64,000 nt of DNA from Gammaproteobacteria bacterium (GTDB lineage: Bacteria > Pseudomonadota > Gammaproteobacteria > Nevskiales > Nevskiaceae), in assembly GCA_026398815.1 (NCBI GenBank), contig JAPLSA010000023.1:48322-112321 (forward strand), written 5' to 3'. Positions within the stretch are counted from its first letter, which is position 1, and every line of letters starts with the position of its first letter. The position numbers were made by a program, and so were the translations under genes. Below are positions 1 through 8,423 of this stretch, one piece after another. The notes beneath the pieces are model-generated. The model ran no database searches. It was not told the DNA's origin and was given only the letters and a program-made list of their open reading frames with translations.

Positions 1-893
1 CGATCGACACCACCGACTTCAACCAGTACGCGAAGCTGCGTGCCGGCGCCAAGGGCAACGATGCCGGCACCGTCCGTGAAGTCGCCCGCCAGTTCGAGGC
101 GCTGTTCACCCAGATGCTGCTGAAGGCCTCGCACAGCGAGGACTCGTCGGCCAACGATCTACTCGGCGGCTCCGGCAGCGACACCTATCGCGATCTCTAC
201 GACCAGCAGATGGCCGGACACCTGTCTTCCGGCAAGGGGCTGGGCCTGGCCGATCTGCTGACCCGCCAGCTGCTCGGCAAGGCGGCACCGGAGGCGGCCG
301 ATCCGGCCACGATCCAGAAGCTTTCGCGCGCGCCGCAGGCTGCGACCAATGTCGACAACCAGCCGCCGATGAAATCGGCCGAGCGGCCGAGCGATGCCAA
401 TGCCTTCGTCGATGCCATCACCCCGCATGCCGAGAAGGCGGCGAAGGAACTGGGCATTCCGGCCCGCGTGCTGGTGGCGCAGGCGGCGCTCGAGACCGGC
501 TGGGGTAAGAAGCAGATCCGCAACGCCGATGGCAGCGACAGCCACAACCTGTTCGGCATCAAGGCCAGCCAGGGCTGGGATGGCGCGACCACCAATACGC
601 TGACCCACGAATACGCCGGCAGCGAAATGCGGAGCGAGCGCGCCGATTTTCGTTCCTACGCTTCGGTCGGCGAAGCCTTCGACGACTACGTCAGCTTCAT
701 CAAGGACAACCCGCGCTACGCCGCTGCGCTGCGCAGCGGCGGCAGCGCCAGCCAGTACGCGCAGGGCCTGCAGAAAGCCGGCTATGCGACCGATCCGGCC
801 TATGCCGCGAAGATCGCCAAGATCGCTTACGGGCAGACCATGAACGCCTCGCTCGACGCCGCGCAGAACGATCTCGCGGGGCGGACCTTGTGA
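1..893 (+). CDS. flgJ: Flagellar rod scaffold/peptidoglycan hydrolase FlgJ, 5' truncated by the window edge
   Basis: The open frame is already running at the left edge (first full codon at position 3), so the start lies outside the window. The first residues contain VARQFEALFTQMLLKA, typical of the N-terminal rod-binding scaffold of FlgJ. The C-terminal part is a glucosaminidase-type muramidase domain: LVAQAALETGWGKKQI carries the expected catalytic Glu and NLFGIKA follows. In the family the N-terminal half caps the growing rod and the C-terminal half opens the peptidoglycan in the periplasm. It is followed by flgK and flgL in the usual flagellar order. Confidence 0.95.
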   Translation, partial: IDTTDFNQYAKLRAGAKGNDAGTVREVARQFEALFTQMLLKASHSEDSSANDLLGGSGSDTYRDLYDQQMAGHLSSGKGLGLADLLTRQLLGKAAPEAADPATIQKLSRAPQAATNVDNQPPMKSAERPSDANAFVDAITPHAEKAAKELGIPARVLVAQAALETGWGKKQIRNADGSDSHNLFGIKASQGWDGATTNTLTHEYAGSEMRSERADFRSYASVGEAFDDYVSFIKDNPRYAAALRSGGSASQYAQGLQKAGYATDPAYAAKIAKIAYGQTMNASLDAAQNDLAGRTL

Positions 894-975
894 GCGGCGC
901 GCGCCAACAAAATGGCGCGGACCGGCGGCCGGCGCCGCGCGGCGGCCGTGGCACCGAACCTGCAGGAGCCCGGTC

Positions 976-2859
976 ATGAGCGACATTCTCGGCATCGGCA
1001 TTTCCGCACTGCTGGCCAATCGCAGCGGTCTCGACGTCACCGGCCACAACATCGCCAACGTCAACACCGCCGGCTATTCGCGGCAGCGGCTGGACTTGAG
1101 CAATCGCGTCGGCGCGGTCACCTCCTATGGCTTCGCCGGCAACGGCGTCACCGTGCGCGGCGTCGAGCGGCTGTCCGACAGCTTCGTGTTCGGCCGCGAG
1201 ATCGCCGGCACCGCGTCGCTGTCGCGGGTCGAGACCTTCACCACCGAAGCCAAGCGCACCGACGCGCTGCTGTCCGACGCCAATACCGGCCTTGGCACCA
1301 CGCTGAGCAGCTTCTTCGACAGCCTGTCGGTGATGGCGACCACGCCGTCGTCGACCGCCACCCGGCAGACGGTGATCACCGCCGCCGACGCGCTGGCCGG
1401 CCGCTTCAATGATCTTCAAGGCCAGCTCGACGCCGACGAGCGTTCGATCAACGGCCGCATCGGCCAGACCGTCACCGAGATCAACAACTACGCAGCGACC
1501 ATCGCCAGCCTCAACGACCGCATCTCGATGGCGCTCGGCGCTTCGGGCGGCAAGCCGCCGAACGATCTGGTCGACCAGCGTGCGCAGGCGATCCGCGAGC
1601 TGTCGCAGCGGGTGTCGGTCAGTACGGTGGAGCAGGACGACGGTTCGCTGAACGTGTTCGTCGCCAATGGCCAGAGCCTCGTGGTCGGCACCACCACCAG
1701 CGCGCTCGGCACCCGGCCCAACGAATTCGATTCGGCGCGCAGCGAAGTGACCGTGCAGGGCGGGGCGATGATCAGCGGCCAGGTGGGCGGCGGCACGCTC
1801 GGCGGCCTGCTCGATACCCGTCGCGAAATTCTCGATCCGGCCCGCGAGAAGCTCGGCCGCATCGCCATCACGCTGTCGGAAACCGTCAACGCCCAACAGG
1901 CCAAGGGCGTCGACCAGAACGGCAACTTTGGCGGCCCGCTGTTCACGCCACTGGCCGGTGCGGCGCCGGCATCAAGCCGCAACACCGGCAGTGCGGCGGT
2001 GACCGTCGGTTTTGCCGATGCCACCCAGCTCGACGGCAAGGCCTACCAGCTCGGCTTCGACGGCAGCGCCTGGTCGCTGACCGATCCGGTCACCGGCTCG
2101 GCGGTGCCGTTCACCGGCAGCGGCACCGCCGCCGATCCGTTCGTCGCCAAGGGCTTCAGTCTGGCGGTTGGCGGCACGCCGGCGGCCGGCGACAAGTTCC
2201 TGGTCCAGCCGGGCCGGCGCGCGGCCGGCCAGCTGGCGGTGGCGATCAGCAATCCGGCCCAGCTGGCTGCCGCCGCGCCGATCAAGGCCGGTGCCGCGAC
2301 CACCAACGCCGGTACCGGCACGATCACCCCGGGCGTGGTCACCGATGTCACGAATACCGCGTTGCGCGATCCGGTCAGCATCCAGTTCACCGGGCCGGGC
2401 ACCTATTCGATCAACGGCAGCGGCGCGTTCAGCTACACCGCTGGCCAGCCGATCAGCGTCAATGGCTGGCAGGTCGAGATTTCCGGCAGTCCGGCGACCG
2501 GCGACAGCTTTACCGTCGGCCCGACCGGCGCCAACAGCGGCGACGACCGCAATGCCCGGCTGCTGTCCGGCATCGCCAGCAAGGCGCTGCTCGATGGCGG
2601 CCTGAACACGCTGACGGCGGCCAACGGCCAGCTGGTGCAGCAGGTCGGCTCCAAGGCGCAGACCGCGCAGCTGCAGCTGGATGCCCAGACTGCGCTGGCT
2701 TCGCAGACGCTCAGCGAGCGCAACGCGCTGTCGGGCGTGAATCTCGACGAGGAAGCCGCTGACCTGCTGCGCTGGCAGCAGGCCTACCAGGCGTCCGCCC
2801 AGATCATCGCCACCGCCAGCACGATCTTCGATTCGCTGCTCGCCGCGACCCGCCGCTGA
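976..2859 (+). CDS. flgK: Flagellar hook-associated protein 1 (hook-filament junction) FlgK
   Basis: 627 aa. The N-terminus (GIGISALLANRSGLDVTGHN, then IANVNTAGYSRQ) is the conserved FlgK/flagellar rod signature, and the C-terminus (SGVNLDEEAADLLRWQQAYQ) is the matching coiled-coil end. FlgK forms the first ring at the hook-filament junction and is exported by the flagellar type III system, so no signal peptide is expected. The middle, about residues 330-525, holds two beta-rich, low-complexity segments ending in AAGDKFLVQP and ATGDSFTVGP, which resemble a segment in FlgL next door. The ATG at 976 is preceded by CAGGAG. flgL follows after 14 bp. Confidence 0.95.
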   Translation: MSDILGIGISALLANRSGLDVTGHNIANVNTAGYSRQRLDLSNRVGAVTSYGFAGNGVTVRGVERLSDSFVFGREIAGTASLSRVETFTTEAKRTDALLSDANTGLGTTLSSFFDSLSVMATTPSSTATRQTVITAADALAGRFNDLQGQLDADERSINGRIGQTVTEINNYAATIASLNDRISMALGASGGKPPNDLVDQRAQAIRELSQRVSVSTVEQDDGSLNVFVANGQSLVVGTTTSALGTRPNEFDSARSEVTVQGGAMISGQVGGGTLGGLLDTRREILDPAREKLGRIAITLSETVNAQQAKGVDQNGNFGGPLFTPLAGAAPASSRNTGSAAVTVGFADATQLDGKAYQLGFDGSAWSLTDPVTGSAVPFTGSGTAADPFVAKGFSLAVGGTPAAGDKFLVQPGRRAAGQLAVAISNPAQLAAAAPIKAGAATTNAGTGTITPGVVTDVTNTALRDPVSIQFTGPGTYSINGSGAFSYTAGQPISVNGWQVEISGSPATGDSFTVGPTGANSGDDRNARLLSGIASKALLDGGLNTLTAANGQLVQQVGSKAQTAQLQLDAQTALASQTLSERNALSGVNLDEEAADLLRWQQAYQASAQIIATASTIFDSLLAATRR

Positions 2860-2873
2860 CAGGACCTGCGCCG

Positions 2874-4070
2874 ATGAGAGTCTCGACCGCCGATTTCTAC
2901 CGCCAGAGCATCGTCTCGCTGCAGCGGCAGCAGTCCCTGGCGCTGCATACGCAGAATCAGCTGTCGTCGGGCAGCAAGCTGCAGACGGCGGCCGACGATC
3001 CGACCGGCGCCGCCCACGGCCTGTCACTGGACCAGACGCGGGTGGCCAACCAGCGCTACACCGAAAACACCAAGGCGCTCGGCGAGCGGCTCGGGCTTGA
3101 GGAAAACGCGCTCGGCGGCATCAGCGAAACCCTGAACCGGGTACGCGAGCGGGCCCTGCAGGGCAATGGCGGCACCTTGAGCGATTCCGATCGCGCCTCG
3201 ATCGCCGCCGACCTGCGCCAGTCGCTCGACAGCCTGCTCGACTACGCCAATGCCGCCGACGGCGAAGGCCGCTACCTGTTCGCCGGCAGCAATGACGCGC
3301 AGGCGCCGTTCGCGTTGACCGCTGGCGGCACCCAGTTCAGCGGCGATGACGTGATCCGCCAGGTGCAGATCGGCCCGAGCCGCGCGGTGGCTTCCAGCGA
3401 CAGCGGCGCCGATGTGTTCCTGCGCCAGCGCTCCGGCAACGGCAGCTTCAGCGTCGCCGCGACGGCCACCAATGCCGGCACCGCGACGATCGCCAGCGCG
3501 CGGCTGTCCGATGCCTCGGCCTGGGATGGCGGCAGCTATGCGCTGAGCTTTTCGGGCGGCCAGTACAGCGTCGCCGACAGCGGCGGCAATATTGTCGCCA
3601 GCGGCAGCTACACGGCCGGCCAGACGATCCGCTTCCGCGGCGCCGACCTGACTGTTGCCGGCGCGCCGGCCGATGGCGATCGCTTCACGATCGCGCCGAG
3701 CCAGCAGCAGGATCTGTTCGCCACCGTGCGCGACCTGATCGGCCTGTTCGAGACGCCGACCAGCGCCAACCCGGCTGCCCGCGCCCAGGTGCAGACCGGC
3801 GTGCTCGACAAGCTCGGCGCGCTGGAAACGGCGCAGAGCCGGGTGATCGACGTTCGTGCCCGGCTCGGCGCCCGGCTGGTGGCCGCCGACGATGCGCAGA
3901 ACCAGCTGTCGTCGCAGCTGGTGAAGATCGACGAGGCGCTGTCCGGCATCCGCGATGTCGACTACGCCGAGGCGGCCAGCCGGCTGACCCAGCAGCTGAC
4001 CGGCCTGCAGGCGGCGCAGCAGTCGTTCGCCAAGATCCAGGGCCTGAGCCTGTTCAACTACCTGCGCTGA
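2874..4070 (+). CDS. flgL: Flagellar hook-associated protein 3 FlgL
   Basis: 398 aa. The N-terminus (MRVSTADFYRQSIVSLQ, then SSGSKLQTAADDPTGAAHG) is the flagellin-like FlgL signature. The C-terminal helix (YAEAASRLTQQLTGLQAAQQ) ends in FNYLR. FlgL is the second junction protein linking FlgK to the filament. It is longer than enterobacterial FlgL (about 317 aa) because of a beta-rich insertion at roughly residues 195-282 with DGGSYALSFSGG and PADGDRFTIAP, resembling the variable segments of the adjacent FlgK. Last gene of the flagellar run visible here; the next genes are on the other strand. Confidence 0.95.
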   Translation: MRVSTADFYRQSIVSLQRQQSLALHTQNQLSSGSKLQTAADDPTGAAHGLSLDQTRVANQRYTENTKALGERLGLEENALGGISETLNRVRERALQGNGGTLSDSDRASIAADLRQSLDSLLDYANAADGEGRYLFAGSNDAQAPFALTAGGTQFSGDDVIRQVQIGPSRAVASSDSGADVFLRQRSGNGSFSVAATATNAGTATIASARLSDASAWDGGSYALSFSGGQYSVADSGGNIVASGSYTAGQTIRFRGADLTVAGAPADGDRFTIAPSQQQDLFATVRDLIGLFETPTSANPAARAQVQTGVLDKLGALETAQSRVIDVRARLGARLVAADDAQNQLSSQLVKIDEALSGIRDVDYAEAASRLTQQLTGLQAAQQSFAKIQGLSLFNYLR

Positions 4071-4099
4071 GACCGCCGGGAACGGCCGTTGCCGGCCGC

Positions 4100-4492
4100 T
4101 CAGTCCGGCTCGTGGCAGACCACGCAGAGCTTGTTGCCTTCGGTATCCCGGAAGTAGGCGCCGTAGTAGTTCGGGTGGTATTCCGGGCGCAGGCCCGGCG
4201 CTCCTTCGCAACGTCCCCCGCGTGCCAGAGCCGTGGCATGCGCGCGATCGACGATCGCGCGGCTACCGGCCACCAGGGCCGTCATCTGGCCGTTGCCGGG
4301 CAGGTGCGGCTGGCCGTCCTGCGGCGTGCCGATCAGCAGCAGCGGGCGCGGGCCAGGCTGCGACTGCCAGCCGGCCCAGGGACGTGACGGATCGCAGAAG
4401 CGCTCGGCGATGCCGAGCACCGGCATCAGCCGGCGATAGAACGCGAGCGCGCGATCGAAGTCGCTGACACCGATGAAGACGTGGGAAATCAT
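4100..4492 (-). CDS. VOC-family (glyoxalase/dioxygenase-like) protein
   Basis: 130 aa from the ATG at 4492; the frame is open further upstream, but homology begins at MISHVFIGVSDFDRALAFYR, the standard first strand and helix of the vicinal-oxygen-chelate fold. The C-terminal part (HPNYYGAYFRDTEGNKLCVV) is the usual metal-site strand with a Glu close to the end. VOC proteins of this size are metal-dependent lyases, dioxygenases or antibiotic-binding proteins, and substrate cannot be read from sequence. Convergent with flgL and separated by 29 bp. Function beyond the fold is unassigned. Confidence 0.8.
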   Translation of the reverse strand: MISHVFIGVSDFDRALAFYRRLMPVLGIAERFCDPSRPWAGWQSQPGPRPLLLIGTPQDGQPHLPGNGQMTALVAGSRAIVDRAHATALARGGRCEGAPGLRPEYHPNYYGAYFRDTEGNKLCVVCHEPD

Positions 4493-4620
4493 GGCCGGCA
4501 CCCGGCGTAGCGGTGAACCGGGCCGAGTGTCGCAAATCGTCGTGCGGTCGCGAAGCCGGTGGCGCCGCGCCGGCCGCCGCTCCGCGCAGTCGTCGCCGAC
4601 GGCTGCGGAGCGGCGATCGC

Positions 4621-5397
4621 TCACTTTTCGACGAAGGCGCGTTCGAACACGTAGTCGCCCGGCTCGCCGATGCCGGGGCTGACGACGAAGCCGCGCTTGT
4701 CGAGCATCGCCCGGGTGTCGGCCAGCATCGACGGGCTGCCGCAGATCATGCCGCGATCGGTTTCCGGGTTCAGCGGCGGCAGGCCGATGTCGGTGAACAG
4801 CTTGCCGCTCTCGATGAGATCGGTCAGCCGGCCCTGGTTGCGGTAGGCCTCGCGGGTCACGGTCGGGTAGTAGATGAGCTTGTCGCGGACCATCTCGCCA
4901 AGGAACTCGTCGTTCGGCAGTTCCTGGGTGATGTAGTCCTGGTAGGCCAGTTCGCTGACCAGCCGCACGCCGTGGATCAGCACCACCTTCTCGAAGTGCT
5001 CGTAGGTTTCCGGGTCGCGGATGATGCTCATGAACGGCGCCAGACCCGTGCCGGTGCCGAACAGGTACAGGTTCTTGCCGGGCTTCAGGTCATGGATGAT
5101 CAGCGTGCCGACCGGCTTGTCCGAAACCAGCAGCGGATCGCCGACCTTCAGGTGCTGCAGGCGTGAGGTCAGCGGGCCGTTCTCGACCTTGATCGAGAAG
5201 AACTCCAGCTCTTCCTGGTAGTTCGGGCTGGCGATCGAATAGGCGCGCATCAGCGGCTTGCCGTTGACTTCGAGGCCGATCATCACGAAGTGGCCGTTCT
5301 CGAAACGCAGGCCCGAGGTCCGCGTGGTGCGGAAGCTGAACAGGGTTTCGTTCCAGTGATGAACGTGGGTGACGGTTTCGGTGAGGAACTTGGCCAT
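4621..5397 (-). CDS. fpr: Ferredoxin/flavodoxin--NADP+ reductase (FAD-dependent)
   Basis: 258 aa, the normal length for bacterial Fpr. RAYSIASPN is the FAD-binding RxYS motif, GTGTGLAPFMSI the NADP-binding GTGxxPF-type motif, and GDYVFERAFVEK the C-terminus. It moves electrons between NADPH and ferredoxin or flavodoxin in the cytoplasm, and the family is linked to oxidative-stress defence and supply of reductant to P450s and Fe-S enzymes. The adjacent truncated P450 on the same strand makes a former redox-partner role possible, but the gene is also a common housekeeping one. Confidence 0.93.
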   Translation of the reverse strand: MAKFLTETVTHVHHWNETLFSFRTTRTSGLRFENGHFVMIGLEVNGKPLMRAYSIASPNYQEELEFFSIKVENGPLTSRLQHLKVGDPLLVSDKPVGTLIIHDLKPGKNLYLFGTGTGLAPFMSIIRDPETYEHFEKVVLIHGVRLVSELAYQDYITQELPNDEFLGEMVRDKLIYYPTVTREAYRNQGRLTDLIESGKLFTDIGLPPLNPETDRGMICGSPSMLADTRAMLDKRGFVVSPGIGEPGDYVFERAFVEK

Positions 5398-5516
5398 TGC
5401 GTGCGTCTGCGGCTCGAGCGGATGTTGGCAGGGCGCGCATTCTCGCCGATCGGCCGGCGTTCGTGATTTCTATGCTTATTCGATTTCCGGAACGACCCCG
5501 GCCGGCGCGGCCGGCT

Positions 5517-5886
5517 TCAGGCCAGCCGCTCGAGCCGCATCGGTAGTCGGTCCTTCGGGATCGGCAGGCTGGTGAAGTCCTGCGGCATCACGTAGCCCTC
5601 CGGCACGGTGAAGCGGAAGGCCAGCAGCAGCCGGTGCAGGATGGTCTTCACTTCCATCATCCCGAAGTGCAGGCCGATGCACTTGTGGGCACCGCCGCCG
5701 AACGGCGTCCACAGGAACGGGTGACGGCGGTCTTCAGCGCGGGCGCTGCCGAACCGGTCGGGATCGAAGCGGGCAGGGTCGGTCCACCATTCCGGCAGGT
5801 GGTGGGTCAGCCAGGGCGTCACCGCCACCATCGCGCCCTTCGGCAGGCGCACGCCATTGAACGCGCATTCCTCGGTGACGCCGCGC
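5517..5886 (-). pseudogene. Cytochrome P450, C-terminal fragment only
   Basis: Only about the last 120 residues of a P450 remain. The haem-binding Cys loop is intact (PFGGGAHKCIGLHFG) and is preceded by PxRFDPDRF and NGVRLPKGAMV, all in the right order. Upstream of about 5886 the reading frame continues but no longer resembles a P450; the I-helix and ExxR motif are absent, and on the opposite strand the DNA encodes a recombinase tail. I therefore read this as a gene cut by insertion or deletion of a mobile element. It cannot make a folded P450. Confidence 0.85.
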
Positions 5887-5887
5887 G

Positions 5888-6193
5888 GCCGGGCTGGCTC
5901 TGGAACTGGAAGACCCAGCGCCGTACCACCGCAAGATCGACGCGATGGAGGGGGAACGGAGGGCGCTGATTGCCTAGCAGCGGGCGCTGACGGCGGAAAT
6001 GAAGATGGCAGAAGCAACGTGCAGCATCACGGTCGACGGGCTGGCCACCGTAATGAGCGAGTTTGCGGCCTCAATCGAATCGGCATCGCACGAGCAGCTG
6101 AAGCTCGTCATCCGCCGCTTCGTCAGGCGGGTCATTCTCGACCCGGACAACTTGGAGTGCCGCGTCGAATATGCGGTCTCCGTCGCCTATTGA
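5888..6193 (+). pseudogene. Remnant of a large serine recombinase, C-terminal coiled-coil tail with in-frame stop
   Basis: Reading in one frame gives LALELEDPAPYHRKIDAMEG, a TAG at 5975-5977, then QRALTAEMKMAEATCSI and on to LKLVIRRFVRRVILDPDN before a TGA at 6191-6193. This resembles the C-terminal helical region of phage- or ICE-type serine recombinases, where RRFVxRxxxDP motifs are common; identification is from pattern memory and only moderately secure. The N-terminal catalytic domain is absent. The remnant butts directly against the truncated P450 and stops 28 bp from tRNA-Glu, marking the scar of a lost mobile element. Confidence 0.6.
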
Positions 6194-6221
6194 ACTTCAA
6201 GGCCGATAAACCCTGAAGCTG

Positions 6222-6297
6222 TGGCGCTCCTACCCGGATTCGAACCGGGGTTAAAGCCGTGAGAGGGCTCCGTCCTAGGCCTCTAGACGATAGGAGC
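6222..6297 (-). tRNA. tRNA-Glu (CUC)
   Basis: The minus strand folds as a 76-nt tRNA with encoded CCA. The acceptor is GCTCCTA/TAGGAGC with discriminator G, the D-arm contains CGTCTAGAGGCCTAGGAC, and the anticodon loop CTCTCAC gives anticodon CUC. The T-arm has GGTTCGAATCC. It closely resembles enterobacterial tRNA-Glu except for CUC instead of UUC. Confidence 0.95.
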
Positions 6298-6492
6298 GTG
6301 GTCAGCGCGGGGCGGATTATAGGGCAATGCCCGGGCTTGTCCACGCCGGCGTTCGCGGGGCCGCCCCTTGGCGACTGCGGAAGCGCCGCATCCTCGCGTA
6401 AACTTCCGGTCGCCCGCCTGCGGATCGCCCTACCTGGCGCCGGGTGCGGGCCCGTCCGCTAGCCGCATCGAACCATTCTTCCGAGACCCGCC

Positions 6493-7830
6493 ATCAGCGA
6501 GCCGAACCGCATTCCGCGCGAGCAGCACCCGATCTCGCGCGCCAAGATTTCTCCGGGCGCCCTGAAGGTGCTCTACGGTCTGAAGGACGCCGGCTACGAG
6601 GCCTATCTGGTCGGCGGCGGCGTTCGCGACCTGCTGGCCGGCCTGGAGCCCAAGGACTTCGACATCGCCACCAGTGCGCACCCGGAGCAGATCCGCAAGG
6701 TGTTCCGCAACTGCCGGCTGATCGGTCGTCGCTTCATGATTGCCCACGTGCGGGCGGGCGAGGAAATCCTCGAAGTCACCACCTTCCGCGGCGCGATCAC
6801 CGACAGCCACGAGCGCGACGAGACCGGGCGCATCCTGTCCGACAACGTCTACGGCACGCTTGAGGAAGACGCTTTCCGCCGGGATTTCACCGTCAACGCG
6901 CTGTACTACGACATCCGCGATTTCTCGATCGCCGATTTCGCCGGTGGCGTCGACGACCTGCAGGCCCGGCAGCTCCGGCTGATCGGTGACCCGGAACTGC
7001 GCTACCGCGAGGACCCGGTGCGGATGCTTCGCGCGATCCGCATCGCCAACAAGCTGGGCTTCGAGATCGCCCCGGAAAGCGCAGAGCCGATCAGCCGCCT
7101 GGCGCCGCTGCTGCGGGAGATTCCGCCGGCCCGGCTGTTCGACGAAATCCTCAAGCTGCTGCTGAACAAGGATGCGGTCGCCAATTTCGAGGAACTGCGT
7201 CGCTACGGCCTGTTCGCCGAACTGTTTCCGGCCACCGAGCGCGCCCTCAACGCGGCCAAGCGGGACCTGCAGCTGCTGCGCATCGCGCTGGCCTCGACCG
7301 CCGATCGCGTCAAGCGCGACCTGCCGGTGACCCCGGCTTTCCTGTACGGCGCGCTGCTGTGGCCGCCGTACGCGGATCGCGCCTACGAGCTGGAATACGA
7401 GCGCGGCCACGATGTCGGCACGGCCCAGAACCAGGCGGCCGACGAGATCCTGGCCCGGCAGCAGGCCCGGATCGCGATCCCGAAGCGCTTCTCGCTGCCG
7501 ATGCGGGAGATCTGGAGCGTGCAGCCGCGCTTCGAGGACCTGCGCCCGGGCCGCGCCCGCCGGTTGCTGACCCATCCGCGCTTCCGTGCCGCCTACGATT
7601 TCCTGCTGCTGCGCGCCCAGGCCGGCGAACCCGGCTGCGCGGCGCTGGCGGAATGGTGGACGCAGGCCCAGGTCACGCTCGGCCAGGGTGGCGATGCCCC
7701 GCCGCTGCCGTCGCCGGAGCTGTTCGAGTCGGGCGCCGACGACGAGGCCGGTGACGGCGAGCCCGGCGACAGCGCCGGCGCGCCCAAGAAGCGCCGCCGG
7801 CGCGGCGGACGCAACCGTCGCAAGGCCTGA
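6493..7830 (+). CDS. pcnB: Poly(A) polymerase I, non-AUG start
   Basis: About 445 aa. It adds poly(A) tails to RNA 3' ends and so promotes decay. GYEAYLVGGGVRDLLAG and EPKDFDIATSA form the nucleotidyltransferase core with the catalytic Asp pair, FRNCRLIGRRF is family-specific, and the C-terminus is a basic tail (KKRRRRGGRNRRKA). Conserved sequence begins at RIPREQHPISR, upstream of the first GTG (6568), but between the in-frame TAG at 6460-6462 and 6568 there is no ATG, GTG or TTG. Candidate starts are ATC at 6493, with GAGA 6 nt upstream, or ATT at 6475. I chose 6493 tentatively. folK follows in the usual operon order. Confidence 0.92.
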   Translation: MSEPNRIPREQHPISRAKISPGALKVLYGLKDAGYEAYLVGGGVRDLLAGLEPKDFDIATSAHPEQIRKVFRNCRLIGRRFMIAHVRAGEEILEVTTFRGAITDSHERDETGRILSDNVYGTLEEDAFRRDFTVNALYYDIRDFSIADFAGGVDDLQARQLRLIGDPELRYREDPVRMLRAIRIANKLGFEIAPESAEPISRLAPLLREIPPARLFDEILKLLLNKDAVANFEELRRYGLFAELFPATERALNAAKRDLQLLRIALASTADRVKRDLPVTPAFLYGALLWPPYADRAYELEYERGHDVGTAQNQAADEILARQQARIAIPKRFSLPMREIWSVQPRFEDLRPGRARRLLTHPRFRAAYDFLLLRAQAGEPGCAALAEWWTQAQVTLGQGGDAPPLPSPELFESGADDEAGDGEPGDSAGAPKKRRRRGGRNRRKA

Positions 7831-7836
7831 ACGCCG

Positions 7837-8349
7837 GTGCCCAGGGCCTGGCTGGGCCTCGGCGCCAACCTCGGTGAGCCGGCGGCCCAGGTCGAACGCG
7901 CGCTGCAGCAGATCGCTGCGCTGCCCGGCACCCGGCTGATCGCCCGCTCGTCGCTGTACCGCAGCGATCCGGTCGGCCCGCCCGGCCAGCCCGACTACTG
8001 CAACGCCGTCTGCGAAATCGACACCGCGCTGGCGCCGGAAGCGCTGCTCGACGCCGTGCTGGCGATCGAAGCCGATCATGGCCGGGTGCGCGACGGCACT
8101 CGCTGGACCGCGCGGCGGCTCGACATCGACCTGCTGCACGTCGACGGCGTGGCGCTCGACAGCGGCCGCCTGAGCCTGCCGCACCCGCATCTGTCGCAAC
8201 GCAACTGGGTGCTGGTGCCGCTGGCCGAGATCGCCCCGGCGCTGGTGATTCCCGGCCACGGTCAGGTGGCGCAGCTGGCCGCCGCGATCAGCCAGGCCGG
8301 ACTGTCGCGCGGCTGGCCGGCGACCGACGGCGGATCGCCGCCGCGATAA
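7837..8349 (+). CDS. folK: 6-hydroxymethyl-7,8-dihydropterin pyrophosphokinase (HPPK)
   Basis: About 170 aa from a GTG start, 6 bp after pcnB. It transfers pyrophosphate from ATP to 6-hydroxymethyl-dihydropterin in folate synthesis. WLGLGANLGEP is the N-terminal signature, SSLYRSDPVGPPGQPDYCNA the pterin-binding segment, and WTARRLDIDLLHVDG contains the conserved RxxDxD motif with the magnesium-binding aspartates. LPHPHLSQRNWVLVPLAEIAP is the typical end of the fold. The pcnB-folK-panB order is the standard gammaproteobacterial arrangement. Confidence 0.96.
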   Translation: MPRAWLGLGANLGEPAAQVERALQQIAALPGTRLIARSSLYRSDPVGPPGQPDYCNAVCEIDTALAPEALLDAVLAIEADHGRVRDGTRWTARRLDIDLLHVDGVALDSGRLSLPHPHLSQRNWVLVPLAEIAPALVIPGHGQVAQLAAAISQAGLSRGWPATDGGSPPR

Positions 8350-8423
8350 GCGCGCCGCGCGCAGTTCAGCCATTGCGCTCCGGTAATCTAGACGTCCCTT
8401 TTCCGCCAACGCTGCCTGCCCGA

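Noticed and set aside
6193..6300. tRNA-Glu as an active attachment site
   Set aside because: No second copy of the tRNA 3' end is visible nearby, and serine recombinases do not usually target tRNA genes.
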